Of a stretch of 64,000 bases of DNA, positions 23,475 to 33,805 are shown one piece after another. Origin of the DNA: Castor canadensis (lineage: Eukaryota; Chordata; Mammalia; Rodentia; Castoridae); contig NC_133403.1 of assembly GCF_047511655.1 (NCBI RefSeq), positions 12,025,014 to 12,089,013 on the forward strand. Reading direction: 5' to 3'. Made by a program: the position numbers and the translations under genes. The notes under the pieces are model-generated. The model saw only the letters and a list, made by a program, of their open reading frames with translations, made no database searches and was not told the origin of the DNA. The number at the start of each line of letters is the position of its first letter. Positions within the stretch are counted from its first letter, which is position 1.

Positions 23475-23561
23475 AAGTAGCCCAGGGTAGCCTGGAACTC
23501 ATGATTCTCCTGCCTCAGATTCCCAAGGGCTGGGATGACAGGTATACTCCACCACTCATGA
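23475..23561 (-). mobile_element. B1-like SINE, antisense
   Basis: It contains TAGCCCAGGGTAGCCTGGAA, CTCATGATTCTCCTGCCTCA and GGCTGGGATGACAGGTATAC, the antisense of a 7SL-derived B1 monomer. Confidence 0.8.
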
Positions 23562-25060
23562 TGAGATAAGGTACCTTTAAGGGAAGGAATGAGAAAAGTA
23601 GAGATGTTTACAACCAGTGTGCTAGATTCCTTGACTGGAACAGAGCGATGGTGCTCTCTTGAGGATGGAGGAACAACAGATGGCACCAGACCCAGAAAGA
23701 CAACCCTGGGAACTCACAGAAGCAGTAGAAGCTGCTGATGTTTAGGAACCAATATTCAGAAACTATATTTGATGCTTGGGAAGGGCAAGGAAAGAAGGTC
23801 CCTCTACAGTATAGTGATATATCAAATAGCACAATATATCCAATGAAGGATAACTCTAAACCTTAGTACTTAGTAAGTCTTAGAGTTAACAACAGGACAT
23901 TCCTTGCACACTGGTGCCCTTTAAGTAAGACCCAAACAGTGATAGTGCGATCAACTGGGAAATAATACATATAACAAAGAAAAAACTATTAATTTATACA
24001 CTCACATCCAAAGCAATACACAAAATTTCAAGCTTCACAGTGTTCAATTACCTTTAGATACACATTTACCAAAAAATACAAGGACAGGTCCTATACTGGG
24101 TTTAATTTTAATCAGCTGCCCTGGGCTATTTTTGTCCACTTTAACCACTGTTCTTGGACAAGCCCCCATTCCAGATTAACAGCAGCAGAACTAAATTTAG
24201 CACAGGCCATGAACTGGAGATACTATTTGTTCGGCCATTCTCAGTTAAAATGTGAGTCCAGTATAGTTTAGACTATAGATGCCAGTGCTTCTTTCTCTAC
24301 AGTAACACAGCTTTGTCACTGCTGCGGTTGAGAGTGAGATGGCCTGTTCATTCTCCACTAATGGCTAGTGAAAGGGGGGGGAGTAAATCCGTTTTCTCAT
24401 TAGATCATTCAAGAGGAAGTCCATTGGCACCAGTTCCCATTCTGTTAATTACTGTTGCTTCTTCATATGAAGCTAAAGCTATAGCAGCAGTCTGATGTCT
24501 GCAGAGGATCTTCACAAACTCCGGCATTTTACAAGAATGGTTTTGCTTCTTTGATGTTCTTCCCTTAGGTAAAGGCACTATGGAGCAGTGTTTCTTCTGC
24601 CTTGGCTCCAATATTAGCGTGAACGTGTGCCTATCTCTCATTGGGACAAGGAGCCACTGCTCTCCCTTGACTAACCAGTGCCTTTCTGATATCCATTCAT
24701 ACCATATCTAGGCTTTCAGAACCAGGTGATTTTATGCCAGCAAAGAAGCACTTCTGTGAGTTCGTGAGCAAACTGGCCAGGAAATAACAAAGTCACTCCA
24801 GTCTGATTAGTGTTAATAATGAAATCTGTAATATGTGGAAAATAAAATTAAATACTTCAAAAGCTGTACAAATTCATTATGTAGAACTTCCAAGCTTATG
24901 AATAACATGAAATACCAAAATAATAAATAGATTTCCACTTTTGTTTTCCTTTCTCTAATTCAAACATACACACAAACACTTTTCATGTGTTGAGCTAGTT
25001 AACATGAAAACTAGGTAATATATCTTAAATACCTCAAAATTCAATCAAACAACACTGCAG

Positions 25061-25127
25061 AAGCTGGGAACGTGACTCAGTGGTAGAGGACTTGCCTACG
25101 ATGTTCCCCAGCACTGGGGGAAAAATA
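25061..25127 (+). mobile_element. ID-like SINE, sense, short
   Basis: It reads AGCTGGGAACGTGACTCAGT, GGTAGAGGACTTGCCTACGA, CCCCAGCACTGGGGGAAAAA. It lacks part of the middle. Confidence 0.8.
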
Positions 25128-25264
25128 CTGCATTATCATGAACTTAAAAAAAATTCATTAGTTTCACTGTTTTTGATGCTACTGACTGATGTATTGTTTG
25201 CGTTTTTGTTTCTACAGAAGTTATTTCAATTGAAGTATTTGCTTTTGGTTGGTCAAAACTAGAA

Positions 25265-26905
25265 TTAATGCAGCTTTTTTGAAATTCTACTTTTAGACTT
25301 GGGGGAAGATAGTTCACAGTCAGTTGTGCTCACAGTAATGGATGCTATGTTTGCTGACTCAGGCTGAACAGGTCCCAGTGACACTTGAATAATGACTTTT
25401 GTCTCGGGAGGCAATCCTTCTAGTTGCTTAGGCTTCTTAAACATTTGATGACACTGGGTCTTATGTTCCATTTTCTCCTTGAAAGTTAAGAACTGAAGCC
25501 GACATTTAGAACACTGGTGAACACTCCTTTCCCAGTGTCCCCTATAATGACACATGTATGGTGTTCCAGCTTTGAATATTTTGAGACAAAATGGACAAAG
25601 CAGATTTTTAGTGTTCACATGGCACTTTGTGAAATGTGCTTCCACATCGGCAAAGGCCGATGACCTATAATTGCAAACCTGGCACACATAGGGCATCTCC
25701 CCAGGCTTATGATTGTCCTTCATGTGTTGTAAGAGAACCTGATCTGTTTCAAATGACAACTCACAGATTTTACAGATAGAAGAGGGCTCCTGGGTAGTGT
25801 GCACACTGTCAACATGAAGTTCTAGCTGGAAGGGAGTGGGAAACTGGCGGTGGCAGTGCTGGCAAGTGGTGGGGTTTTCCCAGCTGTCACTCCTCTGCTT
25901 CTCGAGTTCCAAGTAACGCTTTACGTGATTCATAAACTTAACATTTTTTAGAAATTTCAAGCAGCACAGGCATTTAAAGGTTGCATAAGTCTTTTGTTTT
26001 GGATGCCCATCTCCTTTATAATGTCCATAGTAAAAGTCACTCAATAACATAATTAGATTTTCTTTTTTGGGATCAGCATTCTTGTTCGGACTTGCTGGAC
26101 TTGAAAAGTCTATTTTTGTCAATCCATTTTCCCTATCAGGATTTAAATCTGTGGGCTTGAGATGGGCACTGTCCTTTGGAAAAGCTGTTGGAGAAAGTAC
26201 TTCATTCTGAACATGGCTCAATGAGGCAGGAACATCACTGGAGGGTGTACTTTGCTGAGGACTCACTGTATGAAAAATGCCCAAAGGGGACAAAGTTGAA
26301 GAACATCCCTCTATGATTCCATCACTGAGTTTAGGTCTTTGGGGATTTATGCTATTTACTTCAGAAGTGGAACGTCGCTTTGCTGTACAAGGACTTTCAT
26401 TCACGTCTCCTACTGAAAGTCCTGCACTTACTGGATGATGCAATGAACTTGTGAATGTAACCACAGGAGAACATAACTCTGAAGATCTAGCAGGCACGAC
26501 TTGTGGTGAATTATCTTTATAATCAGGTATAGACAAAGGCTCAATAATAATAGGACTATCTGTTGATCTTGATTCAGATGGAGATGCTGGCAAGACAATC
26601 ACTGTTTCTGATGTGGAGGCCATAGGACTTGTAGGCTGCACTCTGTGAGCATTTTTTTTCCTAAGGCGGCCATACTTTTTTCTCCTTGAACATGAACCTG
26701 GGGTGACTCTGTTCAAAATGTTTGAAACCACTGGTTTTGAATTTGAAGTTACCCCGACAAAGATCAGCTCAGCATCTTCATTTACACGTTCCACCCCAAC
26801 AAAAATCAGTTCAGCATCTTCATCATCTATTTCTTTGGTTTCTTTTAATCTCTTCTCTGGTTCTGGATTTTGTTCTTCCTCACATAACAAACATGGTTGT
26901 TCCAT
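25265..26905 (-). CDS. ZNF280B: Zinc finger protein 280B (single coding exon)
   Basis: A nuclear C2H2 zinc-finger protein of the ZNF280 (suppressor of Hairy-wing-like) family; its DNA target is not evident from sequence. The frame is 546 codons, close to human ZNF280B (about 543 from memory), without introns. Residues 29-38 and 43-52 are an exact repeat EDAELIFVGV, the ZNF280 N-terminal signature and SUMO-interaction-like. A Ser/Pro-rich linker spans about 90-280. Fingers: C348-C351-H364-H369, C378-C381-H394-H399, C408-C411-H424-H429, C437-C440-H453-H457 and C465-C468-H481-H486. A sixth, first in order (C312-C315-H327), has Tyr331 where the last His is expected. The C-terminus is basic (KSKSRISKKLH). 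ATG at 26905-26903 has A at -3 and G at +4. A splice acceptor is plausible just upstream. IGLV pseudogenes flank the gene at 19 and 33.5 kb, as expected from the human locus. Confidence 0.95.
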   Translation of the reverse strand: MEQPCLLCEEEQNPEPEKRLKETKEIDDEDAELIFVGVERVNEDAELIFVGVTSNSKPVVSNILNRVTPGSCSRRKKYGRLRKKNAHRVQPTSPMASTSETVIVLPASPSESRSTDSPIIIEPLSIPDYKDNSPQVVPARSSELCSPVVTFTSSLHHPVSAGLSVGDVNESPCTAKRRSTSEVNSINPQRPKLSDGIIEGCSSTLSPLGIFHTVSPQQSTPSSDVPASLSHVQNEVLSPTAFPKDSAHLKPTDLNPDRENGLTKIDFSSPASPNKNADPKKENLIMLLSDFYYGHYKGDGHPKQKTYATFKCLCCLKFLKNVKFMNHVKRYLELEKQRSDSWENPTTCQHCHRQFPTPFQLELHVDSVHTTQEPSSICKICELSFETDQVLLQHMKDNHKPGEMPYVCQVCNYRSSAFADVEAHFTKCHVNTKNLLCPFCLKIFKAGTPYMCHYRGHWERSVHQCSKCRLQFLTFKEKMEHKTQCHQMFKKPKQLEGLPPETKVIIQVSLGPVQPESANIASITVSTTDCELSSPKSKSRISKKLH

Positions 26906-27640
26906 TTTTTACTTTTTTCATTCTTGAAGGGTGTGGTCACAAGTTCCAGTGCTTCATTTACATAAACTGCCACCTAAGTACAAACATACTACATATCAGT
27001 AAGTAGAGAAAAATGCATTAGCACATTTAATTCTCCTCCAAAACTCTGAGGTAGTAATAAACATCCTTATTGTACAGGCAATGGCACTGAAACTCAATGG
27101 CAGCTTAAAACCTGTAAGATACAGGCTCTGGGACTCCAGAATCTTTTTCACAGCTTTGTCCTAAACTGACTATGATCTCTTCCATTTGCAAAAATATCCT
27201 CCTGCAATTAATTTCCAGGGGAAAGCATATGGAAAGGATAAGTATTTTTGCAAAGGCACCATTGTGCAGTGTTTAAAACATGGGCTTTAGAGCTGGAATT
27301 CTCAGTCCACCACATGCCAGCTGTATCTTCTTTAGTGAGTTCCTTGCTTTTAAGTGTATCTTGGTATCTTGAGGCAAAATTCTTATTTCTTAGACTTACG
27401 GTAATAACCACTTTTTATAAAGCATCAACTGTTCCATGGCAGTTTGTTTCACAGAATTAGAGGAAAAACATATTAAATGCATGTATCTCAACTGATCCAT
27501 TAATATGGAGGAGAGACATCAAATTTATAGAGTAAGAGTATCTACACATAGCCAATAATGTCAAGTGCTTGGTATATGCCAGTCATACAAATTAGGAATT
27601 AACTTTCTTATAATCTCAACTTGGGACTTATTTTTTTCAT
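26906..27640. other. Immediate upstream intron, otherwise unassigned
   Basis: On the minus strand CACACCCTTCAAG lies about 15 nt before the ZNF280B ATG and could be a splice acceptor for this coding exon. No CpG island or promoter is seen here, so the exon probably splices to an upstream exon. The rest shows nothing recognisable. Confidence 0.4.
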
Positions 27641-28640
27641 TTTTTTTAGCATATAGTCATCATACAGGGACTGGGGGGAATTTGTTGTGACATTTCTGAG
27701 TAGCCTTATATTGTACATTAGTTAGATCACCCCCTTCATCTCCCTCCCTGCCACTCCCTTCCTGTCCCACTGAAAGCAATTACAAGGAGTCTCATCATTC
27801 AATTTCTTTTATGTATATGAAGCCCATCAACCCTATTCCTTTGTCTTCATCACTTCCATTTACCCCCAATTCCCACCAGTACCTCCACATATGGTGTACC
27901 TATTTTACAGTCTTACTTTCATTATCAATTCCAAAGTCAATGTTCACAGGGGTTTCTCCATGCATCCCAGCTGCAAATATGCTTTATTTTGGTCAGTTCA
28001 ATCCTGTCACTCTCCCTTACCCCCATTATTTGATAGCTTTTAGTACATATTGTTATGTCCTCCACCTGTGCATAGTATTTTTTTGTCTTTGACTGATTGA
28101 TCTAATTCCTCTTATTTTCAGTCCCTGATATTTTTATTTTCAACTTGTTCTGTTCTATAAGCTAGACTTTCGAGTTTTTATTTCACTTATTAAGCTTTCA
28201 TTTCCAAGATTTCAATTTTATTTTCTTCAAGATTTCTATATTTATTGAATATATCTTTCCTATCTTGCACTGTCTTTATTTCATTCAGCTATTTTTTTTT
28301 AAATTCAGTTAATTTGTATCCTCTTTGAAAGCATTCAGCTACTTACACATCTCCTCTTCAATTTCATTGCTTATTCTTGTCATTGCTTTTTTGAATTCAT
28401 TGTTTAAAATTTCTTCTTCCTTACAATCACTTAAGTCTTTTGGTTTTTGAAGGAGTCATGTTGCCTTGTTTATTTCAAGTAACTTGTATTCCTACATTGT
28501 GTTTACACATCTGGGGCCTACTTTTTCGGCTGAAAGCTTCAATCTCCTGTGTTAGTTGGGGATCTCCCAGAGACTACTTAAGACCAAATGACAGCCGGGT
28601 TGTGACCTATTTTCTTGTCATTAGATGTGTGGCTCATTAA
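27640..28640 (-). mobile_element. Old L1, antisense (3' end then ORF1-side piece)
   Basis: 27640-28120 follows the antisense L1 3' consensus (TTTAGCATATAGTCATCATA, TTATATTGTACATTAGTTAG, GCTTTATTTTGGTCAGTTCA). 28120-28450 reads as antisense of an L1 ORF1 or 5' part (TTCAGCTA/CTCTTTGAAAGCATTCAG-type blocks). The two pieces are not adjacent in an intact L1, so there is an internal deletion or inversion. Confidence 0.6.
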
Positions 28641-29079
28641 TAAAACACTTTATTTCAATGCTTGACACTGGATTCAACCCCCTACTCCACACAGGGAGAG
28701 GAAGGTTGGCTGCAAAAGCTATCACAGGTAATAAATCACCACCTTGAGATAACAGCAAATCCTAATGAAGTCCTATCACCACTTCTGTTCCAGTATATTT
28801 AGAGGAATATAGGCGCAAAGAAGAATCTTTGTCATGTAGGAAGAACTTAGTTAGTAAGTGTGGTAGTGGGAAAGGAGACAGGATATCACTAATGAATAAT
28901 ACAAACTGAAGGACTTCACAAATCAGGAAGGGGTGGCTGCCTAGCTTCCTAGTATGGAAGTGGAGTGAGTGAGACAGATCTAGTTAATGTGTTGGGGAAG
29001 AAAGAAGAAAGAGAAATGAAGAAAATTAAATACATAAAGACAATCTGGCATCTAAATTACCTGCTAAACTACAGGTAAC
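28641..29079. other. Unassigned stretch
   Basis: No gene or repeat is recognised. Confidence 0.45.
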
Positions 29080-29092
29080 AAAAGTTTATGGA

Positions 29093-29750
29093 TGGGAAGA
29101 AAATGTGGTATCTATACACAATGGAATTTTATGCAGCCATGAAGAACAAAATGTTATCATTCGCTGGTAAATGGATGGAATTGGAGAACATCATTCTGAG
29201 TGAGGTTAGCCTGGCCCAAAAGACCAAAAATCGTTTGTTCTCCCTCATATGTGGACATTAGATCATGGGCAAACACAACAAGGGGATTGGACTATGAGCA
29301 CATGATAAAAGCGAGAGCACACAAGGGAGGGGTGAGGATAGGTAAGACACCTAAAAAACTAGCTAGCATTTGTTGCCCTTAACGCAGAGAAACTAAAGCA
29401 GATACCTTAAAGCAACTGAGGCCAATAGGAAAAGGGGAACAGGTACTAGAGAAAAGGTTAGATCAAAAAGAATTAACCTCGAAGGTAACACCCATGCACA
29501 GGAAATCAATGTGAGTCAATGCCCTGTACAGCTATCCTTATCTCAACCAGCAAAAACCCTTGTTCCTTCCTATTATTGCTTATACTCTCTCTACAACAAA
29601 ATTAGAAATAAGGGCAAAATAGTTTCTGCTGGGTATTGGGGGGGGGAGAGGGAGGGGGTGGAGTGGGTGGTAAGGGAGGGGGTGGGGGCAGGGGGGAGAA
29701 ATGAACCAAGCCTTGTATGCACATATGAATAATAAAAGAAAAATGAAAAA
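29093..29750 (+). mobile_element. 5'-truncated young L1 with exact TSD
   Basis: It begins in the ORF2 C-terminus (ATACACAATGGAATTTTATG), runs through AGTGAGGTTAGCCTGGCCCA and the lineage 3' UTR, a G-rich tract (29637-29697), ATGCACATATGAATAATAAA and an A tail. The perfect 13-bp TSD AAAAGTTTATGGA lies at 29080-29092 and 29751-29763. This is a classic target-primed insertion. Confidence 0.92.
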
Positions 29751-29993
29751 AAAAGTTTATGGAGGGGGAGCTAGAAATAGAGGAAAATATGAGTGAGAGA
29801 GCAGTTGTAATTGTAGACAGAAGGAAAGTACAGATGGGGAAGGGAGATTGGAAAGGGAAGGAGAAGATATGGTTTAAGATTGAATACCGAAAGGTGGGTG
29901 TTGTGATTCACATATAATGACTAGAGAAAATGAAGGAAAGAGAAGCAGAACTAAATAGAAAATGAGAGAGTACAAAGTTACCTTAACCAGATT

Positions 29994-29995
<2 letters not shown>

Positions 29996-30044
<49 letters not shown>
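29996..30044. repeat. (CA)n microsatellite
   Basis: About 24 perfect CA units, then a 13-A run at 30048-30060. Length polymorphism between individuals is likely. Confidence 0.97.
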
Positions 30045-30045
<1 letters not shown>

Positions 30046-30060
30046 GCAAAAAAAAAAAAA

Positions 30061-33000
30061 GTCTGAATGTCCAATGAAGGCTTCTGCGTTCTGGGTCCTC
30101 AGCCCCGCCCCCAACCCCAGCCTCACAGTTTCCACTAAACTTATAGCTTCTCCTTCTCCCAAGACTTAGCCAATGCACATCCTGTTGTCTGCTCTGGTGG
30201 CAGTTCTTTCCTGGGTCAGAAGCAACTGAGCTATGCTTTCCATCCTACTGCTAAGGTACTTGAACCTGAAGACAGTTCTTCTAGTATAAGAGAACTAGAT
30301 CCTCTGCTTCTGATCTTTCAGGACTTTAGCTGAACCTTTGTGTCTCTCTCCTCACTGTCTAAAGAGTCTCCTAGGAGCAGATTACAAAAGCTTTGGTGTC
30401 CTGAGAAGCAAATGGAGAAGCATGACCTTGAGCATATTTACAGCCTGTACTCTTTACGCCAACCATAAACTCTAATTTTTCAAAAAGTCAAGAGCACTTC
30501 TTCAAAGTACTTTCTTTTCTCCAAAGACAGGCTGACGTAGATGATTTCTATCTTTGTACTGAGGGGTTTAATTCTAGAATGGATTATTCTCAGAGCATTA
30601 GTAAGTGTTCATAATAAAGTAGGCTGAGAAGCATGTAAGTTGGTCAGTGTTATAAGGACACTTTTATATCTGGAGGGTCATTTTCACTGGTAGTAATGGA
30701 TACCACCCAATGTCATGGCTCATGAACAATCTGACTCCAGAACTCTAAGTATTGACTCCTATGAGATCTTCCTCCTGTGAACTTCAACACCACCAACATC
30801 CTGTTAACCAGAGACATCAAAGACCAAGAGCAGACCTCTGACAGAGCTCTTTACAGCTGGACAGTAAGAGAACCGACTTCCTCCTGAAATTAACCTGCAA
30901 AGGTACAGACCTAGAATTGAACTGGAACCTCGTCAGTTCTGTAACAGAGAGGGTGGAAACCATCACTTTTGCCTTCCCGCCTTAATCCTTCTCCTAATCT
31001 TTTAAAGACTATCTTTTTCATATGGTATTCTAAATTCCACAGAGCAGCATCTGTAACATCTCACCCTCTCCTCTACTCACATGAATTGACTTGCAAAAAA
31101 AGTAACATTTGTCTGAAAAGAAAATGCAGGTGCTGACTCAAGATGTCAAGGTTTCAGGTCCTGGTCAATTTTTGAAGAAAGGGAGAGAGATTGTGTTCTG
31201 GAAAGAAAGACCCAGAATAAGGATTTCTCACACTTTGTTTCATTGTAATCTGTTGTGTTCCATAAAAACCCTTCACACCTCAATCCCCTGAAAGGCGGAG
31301 ATTTGAGACTGAAAATTCTCCTCTATGTTCCTCAGGACTGAATAAATCTGGTTCCTCCTACTAATTTCTGTCTTCTGGTTTTTCAGTATCATGCCAAGCA
31401 GCAGTAATCTTAGATTCAGCAACAGTTTCAGTGAAATAAATAATAGTTCGAGAGTTGCAGGATGCACAGCGGAGGCATCAGTTTCAGGTTATGAATGGAG
31501 CCCAGAGATGTCCAGGGAGGCCAAGCTCCAGACTGGAGCAGGGAGATTCCTGGCTTTCAAGCTTATACCAGCTGAGCAGATGTTCAGGCCTTTTCTGAGC
31601 AGTTCTGATGGTAGTACACAGTTACTCTCAATGTAACTGTTGTTTTCTGTGGTTGGAGACTCTGTATCTGGAGACTCTTAAGCTGTGGTCAACAGACTGA
31701 ACCTTAACTCATGCAGCATCAGAGAAGCTAGAAATTAATAGTCCAGTAAATACAAATGTATATACAAGAGAGAGGAGGTGAGAAAGGGAGAAAGAGAGAG
31801 AAAGAAAGCCTCACACCCTGAGAGCTGGCTCTTAGCTTGGAAATCATCACTGAGTATGGTTCTCTGTTAGGCCCTCCAGAACTCTGAAGCCTGAATAGAA
31901 AGAAGGTTCCTTGTATTGAAGGTCCCTACCATTGGAGCAGGGTTTGCTTTAAGCAGAGAGAAAGATTTTGGATACAATTGGTTCTGTGCTCTTATTGCAC
32001 TTAATCAGGAAAACAGGCCCAGTGGAATGGGAGACACCTATCCCTTTTCTTCCCTGAAGATGCAGGATGTAAGCACAAGACCCAGAGCTGTGGGGTCCTC
32101 AGATCTCAGGTCAGTAGTGACCACAGGGCTCCCATCTTCCTATTACATCCACTCCAAAAGCAGAATCCACTGTGTCCTGGGGTCCACAGATGTCTCTCAA
32201 CCTGTAACCAGGAGAAAATTATTTACTTTTACTTTGGAAGAGATCTAAAGTATGTGACTTCAGGTACCTGAGGCAAGTATTGTAGAGGTTCTGTCCTAGA
32301 AGTTCTTAGGAACTGGACTAAAGGAAAACAGTGGCCTGCGTGGGAGAGGCTGCCAACCTTCCTCTATTAATTACAGAAAAAGAAAAAGAAGAAATGGAAA
32401 AAAAAAGGGGAAGGAAAAAATTCAACAGCTTCCACATGCAAACATTCAAAAGCTGGATGAAGACCTAATTTTTTATAGGAAATCAGATTAACTGTCATAT
32501 TAAAGATAATGGCTTAGTAGATGGACCAGAAATACAGGAATAGGCACAAGGACAGAAATACAATTTTGATGGTTTCAATACTGCTCTGGTTCCTGGTGAC
32601 CATCCTCCCTGGAGATGGAGCCTGAAGAATGGAATATAGCAAGAATGTTCCCACATTTCTCTGAAAACGAATGTGGTGAAGACTTCACTCCCCAGAGAGA
32701 TCAGGACACCCGAGGGAGGCAGGGGCAGATGGAAGATGAAGAGGGGATCAGCCAGAGAAGGTAAGGCTGTATCCACTGGACATGTGGGCTAGTTCAGAGA
32801 GAATGTACCTGTGAGCACACTAAGGGTCACTCTGTCAGCTATGGAAATGTCACTAATAACAAGGGGTTCACCTTTTATGAAATAGGATGAGGCAGCTGTT
32901 TAGTGGATGTGCATGACTGGGCTGCAGTGGTCAGTATTCCTAATTGCTGATGACAGAATCTGTTCTGGACTAACAACTCCAGACACTGAAGATATGCCTT

Positions 33001-33240
33001 GGAATTTATTGTTTTATCTCTGTGGCTTTCTGAGATGCTCGACTGTGATAGACAGGTTAAAGGCACAAACTAGGTATTTCTTTCCACCCATACTCATGGA
33101 TTAATCTTGCAGTGTAAAAGTTTCTCTTGAAAGTGCTGCCACAGAAATTTATCAGTGAAACTATGCTCAGAGCAATGTTCCTGGATCCAGGGGTTCTTAT
33201 CTCACACCTTGTTATCTGAATCACTATGTAAAATAAAGCT
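30061..33240. other. Repeat-poor unassigned stretch between ZNF280B and the IGLV5-like pseudogene
   Basis: About 3.2 kb with almost no recognisable interspersed repeats, unlike most of the window. No intact gene is seen. A short frame at 31109 has an FR1-like start (QVLTQ, then VSGPGQ) but no CDR or FR2 follows. It may be ancient IGL intergenic sequence. Confidence 0.4.
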
Positions 33241-33244
33241 GCTT

Positions 33245-33805
33245 CCACTGCTGATGAGCTGTAGCACAGCAGTAATTAACCTATTCCTCAGGCTTCAGCA
33301 CAAAGATGAACAAAATCCCTGCACTGACTGTGGCATCTTTGGATCCAGAGAAGTGGCTGAGGACCTCAAAGCCCTGGTGTTATGTGAGTTTGAGTATTAG
33401 GTGAGGAGAAAACCATCAGAGCTCCCTGGCCTCTGCTAGTACCAGACTATTATAGTCACCGACACCGAAGGCACTGCTAAGGGCCAGGTGAGTCTAGCAG
33501 ATGTCCCAGAAGATGCAGAGGGGAAGAAGTACTGAGTCACCACAAGCTGGAAGAGGGAACCTTCAAACCTTCACAAATAGGAAACAAAGAGTAAAATTTC
33601 TCATGAGTCTGAGCCTGAGTGGTTGATGTGGACTAGGAATGGAGACCTGCTGAAGTCTGTGCGGTGAGAGAAGAGCAGGAGGAGGAAAGACCACCAAGCC
33701 ATGGCCTCCTGATCCCTTTTCCCACCCTTGCAAAAGAGGGGCTGTCTGTGCAAAGGTGTTTTCATCACTACTACCCCAGCCCTTCTCTGAGTCCTGGTGC
33801 AATAG
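33245..33805 (-). pseudogene. IGLV5-like variable segment pseudogene, inverted
   Basis: A dead immunoglobulin lambda variable segment read on the minus strand. Leader exon 33702-33657 (46 nt, the normal size): M A W then S F L L L L F S H, as in IGLV5 signal peptides; the splice donor is lost (CACAG|AC). Intron 33656-33562 ends in AG. L-PART2 33561-33550 encodes GSLF. The V region starts at 33549 (QLVVTQ) and continues SASSGTSARLTW. FR2 has W-Y-stop-Q-R-P-G-S. FR3 in a shifted frame reads HFSGSKDATVSAGIL (compare RFSGSKDASANAGIL of human IGLV5), then LKPEE-stop-VNYC with Cys104 at 33271-33269. Lesions: Cys23 to Trp, a TAG in FR2, a frameshift around CDR2, a TAG in FR3, and no clear heptamer-nonamer. 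A decayed octamer (ATTGCACC, 33804-33797) lies about 95 bp before the ATG. Its orientation is opposite to the other two IGLV relics here. Confidence 0.88.

Larger units (their letters stand above)
22364..25264 (-). other. Putative 3' UTR of ZNF280B, not proven
   Basis: There is no other gene between the ZNF280B stop and the candidate polyadenylation signal. The stretch holds an L2-like relic, one B1 and one ID element. Whether it is transcribed cannot be seen from sequence alone. Confidence 0.3.

Noticed and set aside
29874-30178. Minus-strand frames with Cys-Val repeats
   Set aside because: They translate the (CA)n microsatellite.
31109-31291. Open frame starting with an IGLV FR1-like string
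   Set aside because: Similarity covers only about 14 residues; no leader at the right distance, no CDR1, FR2 or FR3 follows. Kept only as a note.
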